From Takakia lepidozioides (lineage: Eukaryota > Streptophyta > Takakiopsida > Takakiales > Takakiaceae): a stretch of 64,000 nt of DNA. Location: NCBI GenBank assembly GCA_030704615.1, contig CM060733.1, positions 17,112,001 through 17,176,000 of the forward strand. The letters are read 5' to 3'. This document shows positions 55,611 through 64,000 of this stretch, piece by piece. Below the pieces are notes generated by a model, which saw only the letters and a list, made by a program, of their open reading frames with translations, did no database searches and was not told where the DNA came from. Made by a program: the position numbers and the translations under genes. Within the stretch, counting starts at the first letter, position 1. Every line of letters begins with the position of its first letter.

Positions 55611-56514
55611 CTATTGCACCTCATTTTTGCTTTTGTTATCTTTCTTTGTCAGTTCTTTTTTGCTACCTTTTGAATGTTGCTTTTTCATCATTTTTCAGCC
55701 TGAAGAACAATAAGAATTACCTGACTCATTCCTTCACATCAATACCATCTTTGGACTTCTCCCCAACACATTTAGAATTGAAAGGAAACTCTCTTTTTGC
55801 CTTTATTCCCTTGCGTTTTGGAAGCCATATCAAACAGACCTAAATGTTTGTAAGATCATTGGCTGTGAATTCCAATTGATTGGTACTCCATAGTTTAGCT
55901 GGAAAATAATTTTCAGATATGTATAGTATGAACACATGGACCGTTTTTAAAAAGAAAGAAAGAGGGGGGAGGCCCTGATGGTCAAATCAAATGGTGAAAT
56001 AGATAAATAACTTAGTATTTGCCCTTTTACATGATTGTTTGAGATGGCATCTATTTTTCTATCCACAGCCAAGCTGCTAGGGCACTATAGCAGGCACTGG
56101 AGAGGTCCACCCTGCATTTTATGAAAGACAACCCCCCTAAACCCGTGTCCCATTTTCAAAAAGACAATTGAACAGTATTCTTTCTTGAGCACATGGTCAG
56201 AGAAAGAAACACTAAAGTAGCATTTGTATTGTAATTTCTAGCACCGGGTCAGCTGAACATTCCCCCAGAATGGGTCAGTATTCTTTGCAACATATATAGA
56301 TTGCCACAGCATTGAGTAGACATATATGCAGCAAGTGATATCAAAGCACCAAATGAAGTATGATGTGATAGCCTGAAGTGCAAATTGACCTTGAGCAAGA
56401 ACAAACTAGAAATGTAGGTCCAAGTAACCACCTGATTATCTTTGGCAGACAGTAGTGTTGTCAAGAGGTTTGTTAATTGGAAGCTTGTTGTACCACTTTA
56501 CTTCGCCTGTTCTC
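55611..56514. other. Intergenic region between convergent genes
   Basis: This holds the MPH2 3' flank and the 3' flank of the minus-strand gene. It is AT-rich, with no coding similarity or repeat noticed. Confidence 0.6.
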
Positions 56515-59500
56515 TTAGGGAGATGCTAAGTCCACCCTATAAGGCCGTCTGGTTGACTTCTTCTCAAGTTTGAGCTCAATATTCAAATGATTTGCTAGTG
56601 CTTGCCGCCCAAACTTCTGCAAGAACCCACCATATCCAAGGCTAGTTACCCATTTCGCATTTCTACTGCACATATGAGATGGCAGGTAAACACCATTATG
56701 TGTAAGGATTCGAGAGGCACAAGATTTTCAAGGTGTGAGATATATCTTTACATACTCATCGACAAGCTGACCTGTAAGACATTGCAGAGGTCCTTGCGGC
56801 CATCTGCTAGGAGTTCAGACTGTGTAGGCCAGCGCACAGAACCTGATCGCACAGCCTCTGCCCATAGTGTATCTGCAGCATCCTCCATGCTATCAATTCC
56901 CTTGTCCTCTATCAGTTTCTGCAACAGGTAGGCTCGCAGTGCACCTGCTGCTTCTTCCACTCCTGCCCAGTGCCTCTTCTGCACATATAGCCACTGTTAC
57001 AATGCTATACGTGCGCTCCCTACGTGCCATCAACTGTACCTTACACATGTGACTCAATTGCACGTCGTTAACCAGATTCTTCACCCAACAACCATACACG
57101 TGTACTCTTCTCTTGCAGACCTACCTGAAGAAAAGTGAGAAGAAAGAGACCTACTTGAGAAGGAGAGTAAGAGAAAGAGCAGAGCCAGAGAGCTGTACAA
57201 GTTTCCTGCAACAAAATAACAGGTAGATTCCAACCTCAATGCTGCTCTAACTAATAAAAATGCTCTGTGCTTTACAGCAATTGCGGGGCTCTCACCTAAG
57301 GAGTGGTACAAACCGCGTACCTTCTCAGGACAATGTGTGCTAAATAACACAGTAAATGTGGGAATAGACAATTGTTCACTGCATCCATGCAAGCTCTATT
57401 CGTAGGAATTTGTATGTGTTACTCGCAAGTAACAATTGTTACATGTTTAGAAAAATCCTTGCACTCTCAGAATCCATGCTAACCGGGAAGCAGGCAATGC
57501 AGTCAGGAGGTTCTTGCTGGAGTTAGATCACCCATTGCATGCTAATCTGCACAAGAGAGACAGTGAAGAGGAAAAAAAGAGAGGGTTTCTCCATCAGTAG
57601 GTAAAGAATTTAAACTCACCCCACATCTCTGGGCACGAAGTCCCATGTGGTCAGCCATGGCTCCAATACCCCCATATTTACGTATTGCCATAATGAGATC
57701 GGTGCGGTTCTGTGCACGCAGTTCTGTGACCGTTGGGAATAACGACCTGCACATTCACTCAAGTGCCCATTTCTCTTTGAATTTCTTCTTGAGGCTACCA
57801 TAGCTGCACAGCTAGTCAAGCCTCCATACACAAATGATCACAGCCAGTGAGAAAGTAATTTTGTTACAGACACCAAATGAGAGAACCAGAGACAAGCAGA
57901 GAGAGTTTACGAGCTATAGGCTTGTGCCAAAGAGAGAATGTACTCATTTGCAATATCCTCATTTGCTATAGGCTTTGAGGTACAACTGAGGGCAAGGGTA
58001 GAAAGAGCATAACTCCACCAATTTGGAGCACCTTTTCCCCCAGAACTCAGACCCATGGTGTCACAAGCCTCTCAAACTGAACGGAAAGAGGTGTGGTGAC
58101 AGTCTATTTGATCCTTTCAAAGTGGGGTCATTCAGCAGAGAACACGGATTAGAAAATGATAGCCATCTTCGCCCTGACGTAGAATACAGACAAGCAAGAT
58201 GGAACCAAGCAAAGAATGTAAAAGGAACATACAAGCCGTGTTCCTGCATGAAGGTCACAATGTCAATCTCAAGCTTCGATAACGAGCTTCTGGAAACTGT
58301 CTCGCGGCCTAATTGTCGAGCAACTTCTTTGTAGCCCCCATGCATCATTATCTGCCAACCATATTCACCCCACTTTACATTATGCAAAAGAAACTGCTTA
58401 CTATATTTCTGAAGGTATATACCACCCCTACCCACTAGTGTTGCAAAACAATGTTTGATGCTGAACCATCAATGATGCACCTCTTAAAGATACACATGTA
58501 AACCAAGGGCAGAATGTTGCCAACAAAAAGTTTTGCCACATCGACCAATGTCCTCACACGAGCAGATAGCAGGGAGACCTGGATTGCTTATGTTTCCTGT
58601 CTTACAAGGATCAGGATCCAAATAGGTACCCATCTTTGTGAGTGACACAATTATCCATGTTTGAGGAAATGAGCACCTTTCTCTGACATCACCTCAGTTG
58701 TCCTGGCAGGGACCACATTTAAAATGGCAGACTACTTGAAATGTCTAAGATCATGCCATAACTCCAGTGCAATCATACAAATCTGTTTTGTGCGAACACA
58801 CCCCTCAACCACTTGATCTTCATATGAAAAATATCCCAAGACTCACTTGAGACCAAAACATTTGGGCTCGGTCTAAACTAAGTCATCCCAGTGTTGGTGA
58901 CTCTGAGCCTGGCTGTCACCATCCTCGTCTCTACAAAACACAGAACTTTGTGGGTCTGTGTGTGATATACAAGAATAAAAGTAATGAGAGAGGTTACCGC
59001 ATGGTGAAGGTCATAACGGCCAGCCTCCTTTACAGTACGCTGGCGAGGCATTACTGCTGTCCCAGAATCACCTACAAACTGACTAACTGGGCCAGGATCC
59101 ATGACACTCGTACGAGCTGGTTCATTCAGCAATACCTCATGCGTTACAAGGTTCAGATAAGTAACCCCTCCTGTTTCAAAGCATTACCCACAAGCTGTGA
59201 ATTACCCATAACTCGCTTTCAATTAGAAAACTGCCTCAAACAACAACTTCAATCCCTTCCTCTGAAATTGCCTTTTCTGCCTTTTTCAGTTTTTTCTGCA
59301 CTCTTGGGCAGTCTGGAGGACCTATGTGGTTGCATGCTGGCCTTACAGTTAGGTGACATTCATGGGGGTTGCATGCATACATCTGTGAAGGCAGAGAAGA
59401 TATTCAGGAGCCCGGAGAGATTGGGGGGGGGGGGAGGGAGATGAAGAGAGAGGAAAGAAAGTAAAGGAAATGAGGATAGTGAGAAAGAAAAGGAGAAGGA

Positions 59501-62500
59501 TTGTGAGCTACCAGTCTCTGGGTTTGTCTGCATTGTCCAGCTTCCTCCCACAAACTTCTCAAGTTCTGCATCAAGATTTTGCAAATCCTCCCTACCACAT
59601 CAGACTGAGTGTTTAAGACTGCAGGGTATGGATTCAGGAGCCTTCAATATCTGGTCAACTTCCAAGAAGGAAAAATGTGAAGAGCCTGACAGCTATCCTG
59701 ATAAAGATACTTAAGTCTGGATAAGATGCTGTGAGTTTAAAAATACTGAGGAAAGATTTAAAATCTGCCAGACTATTAGGAAGGTACTGTGTGCTTGTAT
59801 TGAACAACGTTCCTGGTGACTACTGCTCTATGAAACAACACCAAACTGTTCTGAGGTCTGCCCAAGACTGCAGTTTAATTTGGACACTGTGACATACGGT
59901 AGGACTGTCATAAAAATGCCTCCGATGGATGATTCCGGTCTTCAGTAAAGTGATGAGACACTATCACCAAATGTTTCTTCCCTCATACACACAAAATATG
60001 CAGGCTCAGACAGTTGTACTCATAAGACGTTGTTTGCCGTAGCCTTGTGGCCATTGACCCCACGCCCAGTTTGAGCGGGAAGCAGGCTCAGACAGACAAG
60101 GATATGGGAGGCAGACAAACATTCATTTTAGGGACAAAAATAAATGCTACAAACAAACAAGAAATAGTTACCAGAACCCCACCGGACGGCGCCTTGCACG
60201 CAAACCTAAGGCATGAGCAACTGACAGGAATCCTCCTGCAGCCTGAACAGACACATTAAATTCCAGGCTCCACCATCATTCCAGTCATCCTCCTTCCCCT
60301 CAAGCAAGAACGAGTTACATGCAGATCTACTGGGCATCTACAAACTGATTTCAAGCCAGGGTAAACGGAAGTGACTAAAACAGTAAAGGCAACAATTCAA
60401 GAAGCATAGTAAGCTGGGAGAGAAGCAAGGCAATAGCCAACCCACTACATCTTCTAGCAGTCTATCCTGCTTACCATTATCATCTCCACCAGATCTGGCC
60501 TTCTGGCTGCCAAAAGCTGACGCCGTGTGGGCATATACGATTCTGCTTGCTCTTGTGCTGTGGATAGTAAATCTGGCGATCCAGCTTGCTGAGCACCTGA
60601 TGCCACACCCTACTCAAATACAAGGCCACAGGGATGGGAGAGAGTTACGAACATACAAGCTGGTCATACAACACAACAACCTCCAAACACTGCAAAACCA
60701 CACCTGCATAATGTGAGTGCAACTTGGAGCCACAGAGGGTGGAAGAGGGAAAGGAGGAATTGGTGTGAACATTTCCAGAAATAAATGAGCCACAGAGGAC
60801 AGGAGAGAGAGAGAAAAGGAAAGAACAAAACTTTATCATGTGTACAGGAAGCTCAAAGAGAGAGAGAGAGCATTACCACGTACTGCCATCAATTTCTTCT
60901 GATGATCAAAGTACAAGGGAAATTGAAATTCAGGAGGAATGGCCTTTACGTCTCCAAGCTAATTGCCCCACATAGATTGAATTTCTGCCCGGTGCAGAAC
61001 CCGTTGCGCTGGGAGGGTGAGCATAAACATTGAAGCTCCCTCACCCTCTCAACCCCTCCAGACCAACAGGAGTAACAAAGCAAGTACTATCTGGGACGAT
61101 CTCAAAGCAAAACTGGGAGGCACTGCCTCCAAACTGACCAAAGCTGTATTTTGCTGAATTTATGCACGTTAAGAGTTGCGGACAACAAGACAGCCAGCAG
61201 TACAGGTAAAGGCAGTAATACCCTCAAGTTAACAGTGGCCTGTGTTTTCTTCAAGCTGCTGCCAATACCTCCGGGCGTTATCATGCCAAATTCCAGCAAA
61301 GCTGGACGAAGCTTTCTGAGTGCCTCAGGCCGCCTTGCCAACTCCAGGAGCCCCTCAGGTGGCTATAACCCACAAAACACATAAGTCTGATCAATTTCCC
61401 TTCTAAGATTTCAACTGCTAATGACATGTTCTTCAAGCTCATCTTTGGAAAAAATATTGCTGATAAACGCATGAACTGATGGAGGGTATGGGGGCCACCG
61501 TAATCACTAGAGATTGAGAGCTGTTGTCCACTTCCTTGACAAACTCCTCCACCCAAGGAACCTGGAACTCAGTGGCAGGCATGCTGCTGGTATCCACCAC
61601 CTTGAGAACATGTTCGTAAATGGAAGAGGTGCCCACACCATTACAACCAATGGCCATCACCTCTTCCACACAACCCAGCACCTCCCCTGTATCCTTGAGC
61701 ACCACCCTCCAACCTTCCACGTTCCACTTGGTGTCACATACTCCAGCTGCTCTCATACACAACCCACGGTGAACAACTCGGTCAAATAACCACCGCTGGC
61801 TTTTAATGAAGACAACCCTCCGGTAACACCTGCACGATTGTTTAAAATGGTACTACTTCAAAGTGTTACTGTTCTCTCATGCAGTCTAGAAGAATTCTAC
61901 AGCAATCTATCAGGCAATGGCATTTTTATCATTGCACATCTCCAGGAACAAATATGCCAGTCTCTGAAACAAGATGGTATTCTAGAGGTGGTAATAAGTT
62001 GTCTGGTTTGAGGAATCAAGAGCTATACCTTGGGTGGCAGCGCAACTTGAAAGCAAGGTAACAGACACAGTAACGGGCTCCACAAAATTTGCAGGCCGGA
62101 GTGTAGACCCACTTAATGGACACCAGAATCTGCCAGGCACAAGTGCTTTTGTATGAGGAGTTCCCGAGGCAGTGCCCCACCACATCCATGGGATTTTAAC
62201 GAATTACTAAGCTAAAGGGGCTCGACTAGTAAGAAACAAGTCAATCCTCTTGCTGGAGGATTTTTGTTCTGTGTGTGTGAAACAGAGGGAAGTGGGGACC
62301 TTACACACGAGGCAGACCTCAAGCTGAAAGGATGGCCTGTATAGTACTGCACCAATTCTGCTCTGTCTTTTGAAGGCCAAGATATGCACGGCAGCCTTTC
62401 CCTCACTGCAATTCTTCTCTGTCCAGTCCATAATACAGTCCGATGCTGCCATGAACTTTGACAAACGCCAGTGCCCAGGTCATGCCTTGTCAGCCCTTTG

Positions 62501-63960
62501 CTTGCAACCTCCATGGTCGAGATGGCATCACCTTCTTTACATGTCTACCTATTCATGTGTTCCTCGAACAATGCCTCTACCCTTGTCTCTTCCACCCCTG
62601 CAAACAATCATGATCCACCTATTTGATCAACTTCTGCATGAGAGACTAAGGCGCAGCTGAATTCTTATGACATAAGGACAGACAGATGCTACTGTGAAGG
62701 TGCTTTTTGATATGAATGTGCCCAATGCAGTGAAATATTAAACTATTATGCAAGTCTGACAGAGAATTACACCCCTTGCAAGTCCACCCAGAAGCTCTCA
62801 CCTTGCCAAACCTTGTTCTTCCAATTTATTAGGCTGACTTGAAGCCACAATCCTTCTGTCTAACTGTAAAGCAAGATTTCCAACTACAGACAAATGTCTT
62901 ATGGCAGAAGATGCAGAGGAGGTGCAGTCTGTGCTCAAGGCTGCATTCAATCTATCCTGCATATTGCTTATGGGGTCTTGAGGTTTACCATCCATGTGCC
63001 GCAAGTTGACGACTGACCTCATCTCCAACCCTTCAGCATTGGTTTGATTCAGAGATTGCGAGAAAAAGGGTTTTCATCCCCGTGATTTTCCCGCTTGCAG
63101 TACAAAGCCCAACATATATCACTCTGGGCCTCATGGGGCTGAAATGCGTGCTGATCATAGAACTGATGATAACCTGCACCCACAATCAGAGAACCCGCTC
63201 AATTCACTCTTCATTAGTCTCGTAAGGAAGCCACATGCCATATGGAATGCAAGTTACTCTGCCACCCCGGCCCTGTTCTCTCCTTGAATTGGCAACACAG
63301 ACAGTGTTCCTCCCCTTCTTTCTGTTGTATAAAGCTTCGTGAATCCACTAGAGTCCTGTGCCTATAAACACAATTTACAGCCCTTGGACACTACGAGATG
63401 ATGGAACAAGCAATCCTACCATTGGTCAAGCGCTTTCCCAAGCGGATTGCTCACAGGACTACTGCGTAACATAAGCAAGCTGCAGAACTAAACGGTTAGG
63501 TAGAGCTCGCAAGATGATAGCTTTCAGCTAATTGCGTTTTCTTCTCCCACAAGTTGACCACGCAAATATCCACCCCCCAAAAAATACGTGGCTTGTCTAA
63601 TGAAAGTTGGGCGCTTTAACCCCATGCTTGGCTGTGTATTATCGACATAACAGCCATGTATGTGGGCGCTTCATCCCCTCATTTAACTGGAACTGCCTGC
63701 TGGCTTGCTTCGCAAAGCACCATAGCCACTAGCACTGATCTGCTGCAGCTGAGAAGCTCACCATGTTACCCTGTGTGGCTGTGGGTCCTCGGCCTCTCAG
63801 TCCGGCAGTCACAGGCACACTATGGGAGGTGCAATGCAGCAGCAGGGTGCAAAACATGGGCGTCGTAAGAGCATCTAGCAGGTCCGAAGAGGCTGTCGCT
63901 TCATCTTCTTCGTCAGACTCCTTGCTGTCGTCTGAAAACATTCTCCGTGCTCTCGCTGGT
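56515..63960 (-). CDS. Multi-exon gene with repeated GRxDL...YGG helical units
   Basis: Minus-strand exons read 5' to 3': an acidic exon with MFSDDSKESDEEDEATASSD (near 63.95 kb); RSVVNLRHMDGKPQDPISNM (63040-62811); a possible exon EVLGCVEEVMAIGCNGVG with FQVPWVEEFVKEVD (about 61.7-61.5 kb, RimM-like); PEALRKLRPALLEFGMITPG (61.3); SYMPTRRQLLAARSGGDDN (60.6-60.47); QNLDAELEKFVGGSWTMQTN (59.6-59.5); FVGDSGTAVMPRQRTVKEAG and RYDLHHAV (59.12-58.999); MMHGGYKEVARQLGRE and LEIDIVTFMQEHG (58.35-58.23); SLFPTVTELRAQNRTDLIMA and IRKYGGIGAMADHMGLRAQR (57.75-57.61); RWPTQSELLADGRKDLCNVL (56.98-56.78); and LGYGGFLQKFGRQALANHLN, with the stop at 56515. Good splice signals flank several exons (for example GTATGT after QEHGL). 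Repeats of LxxEIxxFMxEHG / PTxxELxxxGRxDLxxAIxxYGG / VAxxLGL suggest a helical nucleic-acid or protein binding protein, perhaps organellar. I do not recognise a named gene. The RimM-like exon may belong to another gene. Confidence 0.5.
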
Positions 63961-64000
63961 GATGGTAGGCATCCAAACTGTTGGTGTACTAGTGTCCTCA

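Noticed and set aside
61982-62185. Possible RimM N-terminal exon
   Set aside because: No frame shows a convincing RimM N-terminal motif; only the 61.5-61.7 kb segment resembles the family.

Overview
The window looks like nuclear DNA of a land plant, probably a seed-free lineage (bryophyte, lycophyte or fern). The reasons are one intact intron-bearing gene for a plant thylakoid-lumen protein (MPH2/TL16.5 type), many PLS/DYW-class pentatricopeptide repeat (PPR) fragments, CACTA and Ty3-like transposon remains, and a probable insert of mitochondrial DNA carrying tRNA-Leu. Lineage assignment is inference. Most coding sequence between 4 and 52 kb is decayed transposon.

The main content of 4-52 kb is one transposon superfamily in several copies. 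Its most complete member (15,802-27,069) is bounded by imperfect terminal inverted repeats and a perfect 9-bp target-site duplication. It carries two genes that diverge from a central promoter region, with their 3' ends facing the termini. One is a MULE-like DDE transposase with a SWIM zinc finger. The other is a multi-exon gene joining a ParB-like N-terminal domain (GNHR box) to a C-terminal domain ordered like a beta-class amino-DNA-methyltransferase, with an unusual motif IV (DIPDG) before a motif I (DLTCGTG). There are three transposase copies (16.4-19.9 minus, 32.7-36.3 plus, 38.0-41.4 minus) and five ParB-methyltransferase copies (5.3-7.5 plus, 10.5-13.6 minus, 20.8-26.4 plus, 27.4-30.0 minus, 46.1-46.9 minus). 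All are broken by frameshifts, stops or truncation. Several copies are associated with arrays of element-specific palindromes with 50-120 bp periods, placed in introns of the ParB-methyltransferase gene or between the two genes: 95 bp at 4.7-5.2 and 27.1-27.4 kb, about 105 bp at 21.1-21.5 and 23.3-24.0 kb, 53-85 bp at 30.8-32.5 kb, 116 bp at 47.0-48.3 kb and 75 bp at 52.1-52.5 kb.

Layout: 1-4.6 kb has no recognised gene but contains a diverged 100-bp repeat and a G-rich minisatellite; 4.6-7.8 kb is the right end of an element; 7.8-9.7 kb holds PPR and SEC-C pseudogene fragments; 9.8-15.8 kb is a second ParB-methyltransferase copy with a Ty3-like gag remnant and a CACTA end; 15.8-27.1 kb is the bounded element, inserted into the repeat array of an older element that continues to 36.3 kb; 36.4-36.8 kb is mitochondrial-like with an intact tRNA-Leu(UAA); 37.6-41.4 kb is a third transposase copy cut by a CACTA element (DUF4216 ORF); 44.6-51.7 kb is a mixture of PPR, OSB-like and CACTA (DUF4218) fragments; 51.7-52.5 kb is another element end. 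The single-copy plant part starts at 52.9 kb with the four-exon MPH2 gene. It continues with a long multi-exon minus-strand gene (56.5-64 kb) encoding repeated GRxDL...YGG helical units.
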